The notes beneath the pieces were generated by a model, which had not been told where the DNA came from, ran no database searches, and saw nothing but the letters and a program-made list of their open reading frames with translations. A stretch of DNA of 20,410 bases, from NCBI GenBank assembly GCA_934201655.1, contig CAKPXD010000010.1, positions 1-20,410 on the forward strand, read 5' to 3'. This stretch comes from an uncultured Streptococcus sp. (GTDB lineage Bacteria; Bacillota; Bacilli; Lactobacillales; Streptococcaceae). This document shows positions 9,165-16,698 of this stretch, piece by piece. Position 1 is the stretch's first letter. Each line of letters opens with the position of its first letter. The position numbers and the translations under genes are program-made.

Positions 9165-9299
9165 TTAGAATCTACTAAATACACCAATTGCAGTCGCAAA
9201 AATACCGGCTAAAGTAACAAACAACATGATTAATACGACAAACATTGTAAGTTTTTCAAAGAATGTTTTTTTACGTTTACCATTATCACCGAATGCCAT
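9165..9299 (-). CDS. Small 44-aa membrane protein, DUF4044-like
   Basis: A short gene with ATG at 9299, TAA at 9167-9165 and a strong AAAGGAGAG ribosome site five to six bases upstream. The product starts MAFGDNGKRKKTFFEKL, a basic cytosolic N-terminus, followed by one hydrophobic helix at about residues 18-41 (MFVVLIMLFVTLAGIFATAIGV) and a short FSRF tail. This matches the streptococcal DUF4044 proteins often found next to obg, by memory of sequence pattern. Function is unknown; a single-pass membrane microprotein is the safe description. It lies 76 bases upstream of the obg start on the same strand, separated by a hairpin. Confidence 0.85.
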   Translation of the reverse strand: MAFGDNGKRKKTFFEKLTMFVVLIMLFVTLAGIFATAIGVFSRF

Positions 9300-9468
9300 A
9301 ATCTCTCCTTTATTATTTTTTTCTAATTTTAAAAATCATTTGATACAGATGTATCACAAACAAAAACACATCAGATTCCCTAATTTATATCTATCAAATT
9401 CGCATTTCCTCTCTATTAGTAATTTTCGAACATCTTATCAATAAAAGGCTCGAAAAATCCGCTTTACA
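9300..9468. other. Intergenic region between the DUF4044 gene and the membrane paralogue pair
   Basis: AT-rich, with only very short open frames lacking ribosome sites. It contains the palindrome at 9341-9356. I see no convincing promoter with both elements; the promoter for the DUF4044-obg group must lie here or further upstream. No strong terminator follows the membrane gene stop at 9469. Confidence 0.5.
9341..9356. repeat. Perfect palindrome upstream of the DUF4044-obg group
   Basis: TGATACA-GA-TGTATCA, 7-base arms with a 2-base centre, 42 bases before the DUF4044 start. It has the size and symmetry of a dimeric repressor operator. No adjacent regulator gene identifies a binding protein. 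Confidence 0.6.
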
Positions 9469-9918
9469 TTATTTTCTGAAGTTTTTCAAGCTGACCGCAT
9501 ATCCGATACTACTGAGAATCGATAGGATCGCGACAAACTCTACCAATAGAAACAATAGAGAGAAGGTATCCTGTCCAGAAAAAACCGTACTAAACAACCA
9601 ATATAACAAGTCATTTAAGAAGGGAATATAGCCTAGAATCCAAATAAAGATTGGGGCATATCCAATCGTCCCTGCTATTAAAAACGTATTGGTCACTAAT
9701 TTAGAGACTCTGTCATCGCCTCTATAATAAAGCTTACTCTTCAAAGCTACACAGGAAATCGCCAAATACGTACACAGTATTAGAATTAATATAGAACCAA
9801 ACATCTGGCCATTTGCTCCGATTCCTGCCGCGAGTAATCCCACAGGAGATACCATTAAAAATGCTCCTCCAACAATGCCCACAAAAACACACCAGATTAC
9901 CCATTTCTTACTTTGCAT
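9469..9918 (-). CDS. Four-helix membrane protein, paralogue A, function unknown
   Basis: 149 aa, ATG at 9918 with AAAGGAGA eight bases upstream. Four hydrophobic segments are visible at about residues 6-34, 39-59, 75-98 and 118-142, with basic loops (KSKLYYRGDDR, KNFRK) on the likely cytosolic side. It aligns without gaps over its full length to the next gene upstream: shared VGIVGG (13-18), LLAA-IGA (28-35), VALKS (57-61), D-RV (68-71), IP (98-99) and AILS (130-133), about one third identical by hand count. I do not recognise the family. Codons such as AGA, ATA, GGA and CTA are more frequent than in the neighbouring housekeeping genes, which hints at acquisition. Possible roles such as immunity or stress protection are speculation. 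Confidence 0.85.
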   Translation of the reverse strand: MQSKKWVIWCVFVGIVGGAFLMVSPVGLLAAGIGANGQMFGSILILILCTYLAISCVALKSKLYYRGDDRVSKLVTNTFLIAGTIGYAPIFIWILGYIPFLNDLLYWLFSTVFSGQDTFSLLFLLVEFVAILSILSSIGYAVSLKNFRK

Positions 9919-9938
9919 GTTCTCGTCTCCTTTAAGTG

Positions 9939-10388
9939 TTAGTCCTCAAATTTCCTTAGGCACATGGCATAATAAATGCCCCAGACAACGGATAAAATCG
10001 CTGATAGAAACATGAAACCGAGCGCACGTGCAAAGCCATCGCTTCCGTCGAACAAGGCATCCATTATCCAATCAATAAACCTGCTAATCATTGGAATATT
10101 TGCCAAGGCAATCAGTAAGGTTACAACGAATCCTACCCCGCTTGAAGCAACAAATAAATTCGCAATCACCTGATTCACACGTTCGTCTTTTTTATAATAG
10201 TAAGCACTTTTCAATGCTACGAAAAAGATAATGGCAAATGTCACTACTGCTAAAGTAAGAGACATCAGTGCCCCCGAACGACTAGCACCAATCGCAGCAG
10301 CCAATAACGCACATATAAAGAAGATCGATAAGGGCCCTCCTACAATACCTACCAGTGCACTGATTTTGGCCCATCTTTTATTTTTCAT
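9939..10388 (-). CDS. Four-helix membrane protein, paralogue B, function unknown
   Basis: 149 aa from the ATG at 10388, chosen over the longer frame to 10412 because AAGGAG sits eight bases upstream and the resulting protein (MKNKRWAKIS...) aligns end to end with paralogue A, which has exactly the same length. Four hydrophobic segments lie at about 8-35, 38-59, 74-97 and 118-144, with the basic loop KSAYYYKKDERV between segments 2 and 3. It sits 20 bases upstream of paralogue A on the same strand, so the two form an operon and arose by duplication. Codon choice includes GGG, CCC, TCG, GCG and ATA, unlike the flanking core genes. No domain is recognised. A perfect 18-base palindrome lies about 90 bases upstream of its start. 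Confidence 0.85.
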   Translation of the reverse strand: MKNKRWAKISALVGIVGGPLSIFFICALLAAAIGASRSGALMSLTLAVVTFAIIFFVALKSAYYYKKDERVNQVIANLFVASSGVGFVVTLLIALANIPMISRFIDWIMDALFDGSDGFARALGFMFLSAILSVVWGIYYAMCLRKFED

Positions 10389-10475
10389 TATCTCAACTCC
10401 TTCAACGGACAAATCTATTTAATGAAATTTAATATCCCGCACCAGAAATCAACCCCAAATGAATCCCATTTCACC

Positions 10476-10493
10476 GATTTGAAGTTTCAAATC
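10476..10493. repeat. Perfect 18-base palindrome upstream of the membrane paralogue pair
   Basis: GATTTGAA-GT-TTCAAATC, 8-base arms with a 2-base centre, in the 145-base gap between the PspC-domain gene and paralogue B. It could be an operator or, less likely, a short hairpin; there is no T-run. A clear -10/-35 pair was not found beside it. Confidence 0.6.
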
Positions 10494-10533
10494 ATTGAAT
10501 ATTATTAGTCTCTCTTTTACTCTAATCTTTTTC

Positions 10534-10725
10534 TTAAAATTCATTTGATACAGGAGCGATTGCCCACAAAATCAAGTAAGCAATAAGTCCTGCGCCATAA
10601 CAGAAAGCCAAAACTCCCCAAATAACACGTACGATTGTAGGGTCAATATCAAAATAATGTGCTAAACCAGCGCATACACCACCGATTTTTTGATCTTTAC
10701 CACTTCTCATAAATTTCTTTTGCAT
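10534..10725 (-). CDS. Small PspC-domain membrane protein
   Basis: 63 aa, matching the whole PspC domain: a basic N-terminus MQKKFMRSGKDQKIGGVCAG, the conserved GLAHYFDIDPTIVRVIW segment, and one hydrophobic hairpin or helix at about 33-57 (VIWGVLAFCYGAGLIAYLILWAIAP). PspC proteins sit in the membrane and take part in envelope stress responses; in streptococci small relatives respond to cell-wall or membrane damage. It starts 26 bases after the glycosyltransferase stop, with AAAGGAAA nine bases before the ATG, so it is probably the last gene of the cpoA operon. This links it to membrane glycolipid composition by context. No strong terminator follows, only a weak ATTAG/CTAAT hairpin, so read-through into the membrane paralogues is possible. 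Confidence 0.9.
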   Translation of the reverse strand: MQKKFMRSGKDQKIGGVCAGLAHYFDIDPTIVRVIWGVLAFCYGAGLIAYLILWAIAPVSNEF

Positions 10726-10751
10726 ATTTTTATTTCCTTTCTTTGATTTGA

Positions 10752-12068
10752 TTAATCATTTAAATATTTTCTTAAATTTCTTAATTGTTTTCTAGATGCC
10801 TTAAGCATACGCTTCGAACCTTTAACCGGCATAGTAACAGCCTGTTGCGGAATATAGAAGACTGTCTTTAAAATACGTTTTGTAACAGGTTCGTCAGCCC
10901 CTGTTTCTTTAGCAAAATTATTTGAAATAATGACGTCTAGATAAAATTCATGGACTCTTTTACCAAAATTCTCAGCTGATATTTCATATAATTTTTCAGA
11001 CAAATGTTTTTCGTCCATTGGCGGTGTAGCAAGTAAGGCTTCAAGAATCGCTCCTGCCAAGTCTCTTTCCTCATAATAAAGGGTTCCGAACATTTTATCA
11101 TTGATGAGATTATCCAAATAAGGATTACCATGGGCAATAACAGGTGTCTTACTAGCTAAACTTTCCAAATAAGTCAATCCCTGAGTCTCACTTGTAGAAG
11201 CCGATATGAAGAAATCAGCTGCCTTATAATAAAGTGCTGTTTCATTTGGCGGAATCATACCTGTAAAGATAACCGAATCTTGAATTTTTAAATCTTCTGC
11301 TTGCTCCTTAAGGTTGTCTAAATAAGGTCCATCTCCAGCTACAACCAGTTTAACATTTGGTTCTTCTTTTAGGACATCCGGTAAAGCTGTAAGAACTGCT
11401 TGAATATTCTTCTCGTAAGAAACTCGAGAAAGACTTAGAAGCATCTTTTCGTCTTGTTGGATCCCTAGTTTATCCCTTAAGTCACTAATGTGTTCAGGAC
11501 CAATCTCAGGGCGTTCAAATTTGGCAAGCTCAATTCCAGTAGGAATAACACGCTTTTCAACTTTTACCTTATAGTCAGATAAAAGGTCGCGTACAATTTC
11601 ACTCGGACAAATGACTCCATCAACGTCATGAAGAAATCCTCTAACAAGATATTTGACCATACTTGGACGAATCAACATCCCCTTAGCAATATAGTGAACA
11701 TAATCCTCGTACTGGGTATGATATGTATGAATGACTGGAATTTTCAATTCTCGAGCAATCCAAATTCCCAATAAACCAAGAGAAAACTCAGTCTGGGTAT
11801 GAATAATATCGAGTTTGTATTGTTTAGCAATCTCAAGAGCTTTCGTAAATCCACGGTAAGCGAAACGACGGTCTTTAAAGGCAAAGAAAGGAACACTAGG
11901 GATACGAATAATCTGCCAGTCTTCATAACGATTGACATCCTTATCGGTTGTCGTGAAGATAAAGACTGCATGCCCTTGCTTTTCAAGCTCTGTTTTTAAG
12001 GTTCGAATACTGGTTGCAACACCCGAAACCTGTGGGAAATAAGTATCTGTAAATAATCCAATTCGCAT
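10752..12068 (-). CDS. GT4 glycosyltransferase, probable alpha-monoglucosyldiacylglycerol synthase
   Basis: A 438-aa GT-B fold enzyme of family GT4. The N-terminal Rossmann domain begins MRIGLFTDTYFPQVSGVATS, an acceptor-side signature of diacylglycerol glucosyltransferases. The C-terminal nucleotide-sugar domain has GTPE-like context and the E-x7-E motif in SETQGLTYLESLASKTPVIA. A basic, amphipathic C-terminal extension (KRILKTVF... to the end, about residues 395-438) fits peripheral attachment to acidic membrane. The pneumococcal orthologue (Spr0982) makes GlcDAG from UDP-glucose and diacylglycerol; CpoA then adds galactose. It starts eight bases after the cpoA stop with GAGGT as ribosome site. 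The enzyme family is certain; the exact sugar is inferred from orthology and the cpoA pairing. Confidence 0.92.
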   Translation of the reverse strand: MRIGLFTDTYFPQVSGVATSIRTLKTELEKQGHAVFIFTTTDKDVNRYEDWQIIRIPSVPFFAFKDRRFAYRGFTKALEIAKQYKLDIIHTQTEFSLGLLGIWIARELKIPVIHTYHTQYEDYVHYIAKGMLIRPSMVKYLVRGFLHDVDGVICPSEIVRDLLSDYKVKVEKRVIPTGIELAKFERPEIGPEHISDLRDKLGIQQDEKMLLSLSRVSYEKNIQAVLTALPDVLKEEPNVKLVVAGDGPYLDNLKEQAEDLKIQDSVIFTGMIPPNETALYYKAADFFISASTSETQGLTYLESLASKTPVIAHGNPYLDNLINDKMFGTLYYEERDLAGAILEALLATPPMDEKHLSEKLYEISAENFGKRVHEFYLDVIISNNFAKETGADEPVTKRILKTVFYIPQQAVTMPVKGSKRMLKASRKQLRNLRKYLND

Positions 12069-12076
12069 ATACTACC

Positions 12077-13120
12077 TCATTTTTTTCCTAAAGCCGCTTG
12101 CTCCCGATAGAATTTTAGCCATATTTCAAGGAGATGCTCCTCTGAGTATTCTCTTGAAATAGCCTTGGCCTTTTCTTTTAACTCTTTCAAAGCTTCTGGA
12201 TGCTCTCTATATTCCATAATAGCTTGTTTCATCTCTTCCACATCGGTGGTTGGTCTGTAATTGCCTTCTAGAATCACCTTATAAAGATCTAAGTCCCGAA
12301 GCATAATGGGAGCTTCACAACTCGCAGCTTCTAGAATAGTCATCGGAAAGAGCTCATTATAGCTAGGAAGTAAGAACAAATCTGCCAAAGCATACAGTTC
12401 TTTCATCCGTTCTGGCTCAACAATTCCAGGGAAAATCAGATTTTCTGGAGGATTATCCATGATTTTTTTATAGCGTTCATAACCATCTGTAATCCCACCA
12501 AATGAGAAGCCTCCAGCCCAAATAAAGGTAATGTCCGGTAGTTCCTCAGCAAGAGTGATGAAATCATCGATTCCCTTACGCTTCTGAACCTGCCCAGCTC
12601 CTACTACTACAAATTGATTTTCACTCAACCCCATATCTTGTCGAAGTTGACTTACTTTTTCTGCTGAAAGTGGGTGCCATTTTTCTTTGTTAACAAAGTT
12701 AGGAATATAGGTCACCTTTTCACGAGGAATACCAGCTGCAACCAAATCTTCGATAAAAGTAGGATTAACCACAACCAAGTGTTCCATACGGTCATAAAAA
12801 GAAAACACATAGCGCTTAACAATCCCTTTTAGAAAGAATGGAATCTTCAAACTACCTTCTAAGGTATCAGGCAAGAAGTGGACATAACCAATCCTACGAC
12901 CTGAACGCTTCTTTTGAAAAGTTGACAGATAATAAGGAAGGTCGATTGTATGAAAATGAGTAACATCAGCTTCCACAGGAAGATTCTCCGTTACAATTAG
13001 TTGGTCTTTCGCATCACGTTTCAAAAGTTGCACAAGTTCACGGTAAGCTCCAGAAACTCCTTGTCCTGCTACCTTTTCACTCGAACTTAGCATGTTGATG
13101 CGTAATTTCTCTTTTTCCAT
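12077..13120 (-). CDS. cpoA: CpoA glycosyltransferase (galactosyl-glucosyl-diacylglycerol synthesis)
   Basis: 347 aa from the ATG at 13120. A GT4-type enzyme with VGAGQVQKRKGIDDF and the donor-binding E-x7-E motif in NELFPMTILEAASCEAPIM. Pneumococcal CpoA adds galactose to GlcDAG; mutants show altered beta-lactam susceptibility and changed membrane lipids (established for S. pneumoniae). The frame continues three codons up to an ATG at 13129, but that ATG overlaps the TATAAT of the promoter, so 13120 is preferred and matches the pneumococcal protein start. No ribosome site precedes either ATG; the predicted transcript begins one base before 13120, so this is a candidate leaderless gene. It heads an operon with the next glycosyltransferase and the PspC-domain gene. 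Confidence 0.93.
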   Translation of the reverse strand: MEKEKLRINMLSSSEKVAGQGVSGAYRELVQLLKRDAKDQLIVTENLPVEADVTHFHTIDLPYYLSTFQKKRSGRRIGYVHFLPDTLEGSLKIPFFLKGIVKRYVFSFYDRMEHLVVVNPTFIEDLVAAGIPREKVTYIPNFVNKEKWHPLSAEKVSQLRQDMGLSENQFVVVGAGQVQKRKGIDDFITLAEELPDITFIWAGGFSFGGITDGYERYKKIMDNPPENLIFPGIVEPERMKELYALADLFLLPSYNELFPMTILEAASCEAPIMLRDLDLYKVILEGNYRPTTDVEEMKQAIMEYREHPEALKELKEKAKAISREYSEEHLLEIWLKFYREQAALGKK

Positions 13121-13127
13121 ACTATCC

Positions 13128-13136
13128 ATTATATCA
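13128..13136 (-). promoter_or_regulatory. Extended -10 promoter of cpoA
   Basis: On the minus strand TGA-TATAAT (13136-13128). No good -35 at 17 bases; TTGCTG is at 20. The predicted first base is 13121, one base before the ATG. Confidence 0.72.
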
Positions 13137-13162
13137 TTTTATTAAAAGAAAATCAGCAAATT

Positions 13163-13221
13163 AAAAAAGAGATAGCATAAAAGCTAGGGAATTTCCTAAC
13201 ACTTATACTATTTCTTTTTTT
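13163..13221. terminator. Long imperfect hairpin ending the dnaG-rpoD-DUF59 operon
   Basis: Arms around 13163-13190 and 13193-13221 pair with a few wobble or mismatch positions (AAAGAGATAGCATAAAAG against CTTATACTATTTCTTT), with an inner CTAGG/CCTAA stem. Runs of A and T on both sides allow termination in either direction. It starts about nine bases after the DUF59 stop. Confidence 0.75.
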
Positions 13222-13229
13222 ATATCATT

Positions 13230-13559
13230 CTATTTAATACCTAAAGCGATACGTGCATAGCGACTCATTTTTTCAACCGTCCAAGCTGGATACCAAACTA
13301 ATTTCACTTCAACGTTAGTAACCTCTGGTACATCTGTCATAGCATCATAAATTTGATCGGTCAAGAGGTCTGCTAATGGACAACCCATAGTCGTTAAGGT
13401 CATATCAATCTCAGTATCACCGGTATCACCATCAAATCGAATCTCATAAATCAGACCTAGGTTGACGATATCGATTCCTAATTCTGGGTCGATAACTTCT
13501 TCTAGAGCAGATAAGATTTTCGTTTTGATAGTTTCAATTTGCTCTTCTGTATAAGCCAT
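13230..13559 (-). CDS. DUF59/MIP18-family iron-sulfur assembly factor
   Basis: 109 aa from the ATG at 13559 (MAYTEEQIETIKTKIL), preferred to the frame's first ATG because GGAGGA lies seven bases upstream. The family core is clear: VIDPELGIDIVNLGLIYEI, then MTLTTMGCPLADLL with the conserved Cys, and VKLVWYPAWTVEKMSRYA at the end. DUF59 proteins (SufT/PaaD/MIP18-like) help mature iron-sulfur clusters on target proteins. It is a single small domain, cytosolic. It follows rpoD by 16 bases and shares the operon terminator, so it is co-transcribed with dnaG and rpoD, as in pneumococcus. The specific client in streptococci is unknown. Confidence 0.92.
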   Translation of the reverse strand: MAYTEEQIETIKTKILSALEEVIDPELGIDIVNLGLIYEIRFDGDTGDTEIDMTLTTMGCPLADLLTDQIYDAMTDVPEVTNVEVKLVWYPAWTVEKMSRYARIALGIK

Positions 13560-13575
13560 GTGTAATCCTCCAATT

Positions 13576-14685
13576 TTAATCTTCGATAAAGTCACGAAGT
13601 GGTTTGCTTCGACTTGGTTGGCGAAGTTTTCTCAAGGCTTTTGCTTCAATCTGACGAATACGCTCACGAGTGACGTTAAAGACTTTACCCACATCTTCTA
13701 ACGTACGCATTTTACCATCATCGAGTCCAAAACGAAGACGCAAGACATTTTCTTCTCTATCAGTCAAGGTATCTAGAACTTCATCCAACTGCTCACGCAA
13801 GACGATACGAGTTGTGTAGTCAACTGGATTTTCAATCACTTCATCTTCGATAAAGTCACCAAGATGGCTATCATCTTCCTCACCAATAGGTGTTTCAAGA
13901 GAAACGGGTTCTTGAGCAATCTTAAGGATTTCACGAACTTTATCAGGTGTCATATCCATACGTTCAGCAATTTGCTCAGGAGTAGGATCTTGTCCCAACT
14001 CTTGAAGAAGATTACGTTGTTCACGAACAAGCTTGTTGATAGTTTCAACCATGTGAACTGGGATACGGATGGTACGAGCTTGGTCAGCAATGGCACGGGT
14101 AATAGCCTGACGAATCCACCAAGTTGCATAAGTTGAGAATTTGAATCCTTTTGAATAGTCAAACTTATCAACGGCCTTCATCAATCCCATATTTCCTTCT
14201 TGGATCAAATCAAGGAATTGCATACCACGTCCAACATAGCGTTTCGCGATAGAAACTACCAAACGAAGGTTAGCCTCTGCTAGACGTTGTTTCGCTTCAA
14301 CATCTCCTGCTTCAACAGCAATAGCCAATTCTTTTTCTTCTTCGTTAGTAAGAAGAGGTACAACACCGATTTCCTTCAAGTACATACGAACAGGGTCATT
14401 GACTTTGGCAGATGTTGAACCAATTAAGTCTTCATCACTAAGTTCTGGTTCTTCCTCTGTACTTAAGACACGTTCACTCGGATTTCCTTCGTTATCAGTG
14501 ATTGCAATACCTGCATCTTGAATCCGTTGCAAAAGGTTCTCAATACCTTCTACATCAAGAGCAAAAGGAATTACAAGGACATTGTTGATTTCATCATCTG
14601 TCGCAGTACCAGTTTTCTTATGGTTACGAATAAATTCTGCAACTTGGACATCAAAAGTTGTTACTTCTTTTTGTTTTTTTGCCAT
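13576..14685 (-). CDS. rpoD: Primary sigma factor RpoD (SigA)
   Basis: The 369-aa housekeeping sigma factor. An N-terminal region 1.1-like segment (1-85) rich in acidic residues precedes region 1.2 (about 95-130). Region 2 has [27 protein letters not shown] and the -10 reading segment [17 protein letters not shown] (186-202), region 3 spans about 212-285, and region 4 has [15 protein letters not shown] and the helix-turn-helix [24 protein letters not shown] (328-351) for the -35. The length equals the pneumococcal protein. It starts two bases after the dnaG stop with GGAG five bases before the ATG, so the two are coupled in the macromolecular synthesis operon. Confidence 0.98.
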   Translation of the reverse strand: MAKKQKEVTTFDVQVAEFIRNHKKTGTATDDEINNVLVIPFALDVEGIENLLQRIQDAGIAITDNEGNPSERVLSTEEEPELSDEDLIGSTSAKVNDPVRMYLKEIGVVPLLTNEEEKELAIAVEAGDVEAKQRLAEANLRLVVSIAKRYVGRGMQFLDLIQEGNMGLMKAVDKFDYSKGFKFSTYATWWIRQAITRAIADQARTIRIPVHMVETINKLVREQRNLLQELGQDPTPEQIAERMDMTPDKVREILKIAQEPVSLETPIGEEDDSHLGDFIEDEVIENPVDYTTRIVLREQLDEVLDTLTDREENVLRLRFGLDDGKMRTLEDVGKVFNVTRERIRQIEAKALRKLRQPSRSKPLRDFIED

Positions 14686-14687
14686 TC

Positions 14688-16448
14688 TTACTCCATTCTT
14701 CTTTTTTGGGCAATTAAGCGTTCAAGCTCTTCTAAAGCAGCATCTGTGTCGCCTACATGACTAGCTTCCTGAACTTTCTTTTTAATTTGCAAGTTTTGTT
14801 GATTTAGAAGAGCACGATTACGAGACTCTTCCACTTCCTTTAGTTCTTCTGGAGACATTTCAGAAGGTAGATCCAAGGCTAACACTTGGTACCAAGCATT
14901 TTCCACCTCTCTAGTCTGATTTGCCAAGTCTTCAGAAGAAATCGAACCATTATCAATCAAGAGTCCATACAAGGTCTGAAACTCTGGAGTTTCAAATACA
15001 AAATCATCTCTCAAACGATAATCATTCAACACAAGGGGGTGCTCCATCATACGATAAAGAATATGTGCTTCAGCTCTCATGACTGCCGTCAATTGTTTAG
15101 AAACCGACATAGTAATTGGTGTCGTATTAACAACCTGCTTCACTTTTTCTTGTCTTTGTCTGACACGACTTTCGTTGATGATGTGCTCAACTTGTTGATA
15201 ATCAAAAGATGGTAAATGATCCGTCAACAAATGAATATAGGTGTTCTGGGCTGTGATAGAAGGTTCTTTGACGATAAGAGGTGCAATTTTCTCAATGAAC
15301 TCAATCTGTGCTTGGAGATTTTCACTATTACTAGGTTTGTAATGATGGATATAAAACTCAATTGGACTGATTCGAGTATTGGATAAAAGATAAGCCAAAT
15401 CCTCTGGAGAATTCTTTTGTAAATACTCATCAGGATCCATTGCATCAGGAATCTGGACTACTTGTACAGGTAGATCTTTAAGCTCGTCCAAAGCTTTAGC
15501 AGTTGCAGCTTGTCCTGCCTTATCACCGTCATAAGTGATAATCACTTTTTTCGTAAAGCGTTTGAGATGTTCGACGTGTTCAGCAGTCAAGGCCGTTCCC
15601 ATGGAAGCTACTGCATTTTCAATACCAGCACGGTAGGCTGCAATAACATCCATAAAGCCTTCCATCAGATAAATTTCAGGAGCTTTACCTGAGCCTTTTT
15701 TTACTCTATTCAAATGATATAATTCGTAACTCTTGTTAAAAATCGCCGTTGCTCGACTATTTTTATACTTGGCACTTTGAGAATCTGTCTCTTGCCAAAT
15801 CCGTCCAGAGAAAGCAATTACCTTTCCTTGGTCGTTTGAGAGTGGAAATATAATCCGGTTATGGAAAGTATCAAAAAATTGGTTACTCTCAGATAGATAA
15901 AATAGACCTGAATCCAGCAAGTCCTTCTCACTATAATCGTCTGCTAAACGCTGATAAAGATAAGAGCGTTCTGCTGGAGCTAGACCAATCATAAAGTGTT
16001 TAATGACATCATCAGTCAAGCCACGTTTATAGAGATAGTTTCTCGCCTCCTCACCCATTTTAGTCGTCATTAGGATTGCATGATAAAAGCGTGCAGCCTT
16101 GTCATGCATATCGTAGAGATTTTGATGGGGTGACGTGTGTGGAACAGGGTTATGTGCAGGAGCTTCCAGGTGCATTCCGAGACGTTCGCCCAACATCCTT
16201 ACCGCATCCGCAAAAGTTACTTGTTGATACTCCTCTATAAACTTAAAGACGTCTCCAGAACGACCACAACCAAAACAGTGGTAAAATTGCTTATCTTCGA
16301 CCACGTTAAAGGAAGGGGTCTTTTCACCATGAAAAGGACAGAGCCCCAAAAAGTTCCGTCCAGATTTTTGTAAAGAAATCACTTCTCCTATGATTTCGAC
16401 AATATTGGTATTGTTTTTGATTTCTTCGATGACTCTCTTGTCAACCAT
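14688..16448 (-). CDS. dnaG: DNA primase DnaG
   Basis: 586 aa from the ATG at 16448; makes RNA primers for replication with DnaB helicase. The zinc-binding CHC2 domain has C37, H40, C58 and C61 ([22 protein letters not shown]). The catalytic core follows with the RNA-polymerase basic patch around [18 protein letters not shown]. The TOPRIM domain carries [12 protein letters not shown] and ITYDGDKAG (acidic metal ligands). The C-terminal helicase-interaction region is from about residue 430. The start at 16448 has GGAGG eight bases upstream; the earlier in-frame ATG at 16463 overlaps that ribosome site and is rejected. First gene of dnaG-rpoD-DUF59; no rpsU precedes it, unlike in Escherichia coli. 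Confidence 0.97.
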   Translation of the reverse strand: MVDKRVIEEIKNNTNIVEIIGEVISLQKSGRNFLGLCPFHGEKTPSFNVVEDKQFYHCFGCGRSGDVFKFIEEYQQVTFADAVRMLGERLGMHLEAPAHNPVPHTSPHQNLYDMHDKAARFYHAILMTTKMGEEARNYLYKRGLTDDVIKHFMIGLAPAERSYLYQRLADDYSEKDLLDSGLFYLSESNQFFDTFHNRIIFPLSNDQGKVIAFSGRIWQETDSQSAKYKNSRATAIFNKSYELYHLNRVKKGSGKAPEIYLMEGFMDVIAAYRAGIENAVASMGTALTAEHVEHLKRFTKKVIITYDGDKAGQAATAKALDELKDLPVQVVQIPDAMDPDEYLQKNSPEDLAYLLSNTRISPIEFYIHHYKPSNSENLQAQIEFIEKIAPLIVKEPSITAQNTYIHLLTDHLPSFDYQQVEHIINESRVRQRQEKVKQVVNTTPITMSVSKQLTAVMRAEAHILYRMMEHPLVLNDYRLRDDFVFETPEFQTLYGLLIDNGSISSEDLANQTREVENAWYQVLALDLPSEMSPEELKEVEESRNRALLNQQNLQIKKKVQEASHVGDTDAALEELERLIAQKRRME

Positions 16449-16472
16449 AGACAATACCTCCATTTTATCACA

Positions 16473-16515
16473 GTTTACTTTATATAGTATAGCTTATTTC
16501 TGAAAAAAAGTAAAC
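16473..16515. repeat. 9-base inverted repeat straddling the dnaG promoter
   Basis: GTTTACTTT at 16473-16481 and AAAGTAAAC at 16507-16515. One arm covers the -35, the other the transcription start. The same core recurs at 16567-16573 (AAGTAAA) and 16592-16598 (TTTACTT). Confidence 0.6.
16486..16514 (-). promoter_or_regulatory. Promoter of the dnaG-rpoD-DUF59 operon
   Basis: On the minus strand: -35 TTTACT (16514-16509), 17-base spacer, -10 TATACT (16491-16486). Predicted start near 16479. The leader is about 30 bases, with GGAGG before the dnaG ATG. Confidence 0.8.
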
Positions 16516-16645
16516 CATTTCATACCTTTTACATGTTTCTATTTCATAGAAAATAGGCATTTTCGAAAGTAAAATTTTAGGAAATTACACATTTACTTAA
16601 AATTGAAAAAAATATATAAATAAAAAAATCTCTATTTGCTTCAAC

Positions 16646-16679
16646 AAAAAAACTTAGAGATAAAATTTTATCTCTAAGT
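16646..16679 (-). terminator. Terminator of the trpXYZ operon
   Basis: Perfect 28-base palindrome at 16652-16679, with ACTTAGAGAT and ATCTCTAAGT arms, followed on the minus strand by seven T (16652-16646). It starts 20 bases past the trpZ stop. Confidence 0.92.
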
Positions 16680-16698
16680 CTTTTGTAAATGAGTAATC

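Noticed and set aside
9337..9349. Shared string ATTTGATACAG at 9339-9349 and 10543-10553 as possible attachment-site repeats flanking the membrane pair
   Set aside because: Only about 11 bases, the second copy lies in PspC-domain coding sequence, and there is no integrase or other mobile gene; noted as coincidence.
9226..9444. Open frame of 72 codons on the plus strand spanning the DUF4044 gene and the gap
   Set aside because: It is antisense to the well-supported DUF4044 gene, has no ribosome site and a low-complexity composition.
9445..9468. Terminator for membrane paralogue A (AAAG...CTTT near its stop)
   Set aside because: Pairing is poor on inspection, with mismatches next to a 4-base stem, so it is not called.
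16449..16463. Upstream in-frame ATG for dnaG at 16463
   Set aside because: It overlaps the GGAGG ribosome site of the ATG at 16448 and would add five residues missing in orthologues.
16536..16552. Palindrome TTTCTAT-TTC-ATAGAAA upstream of dnaG
   Set aside because: Within a very AT-rich spacer, about 50 bases upstream of the dnaG start point and not aligned to a promoter; likely chance.
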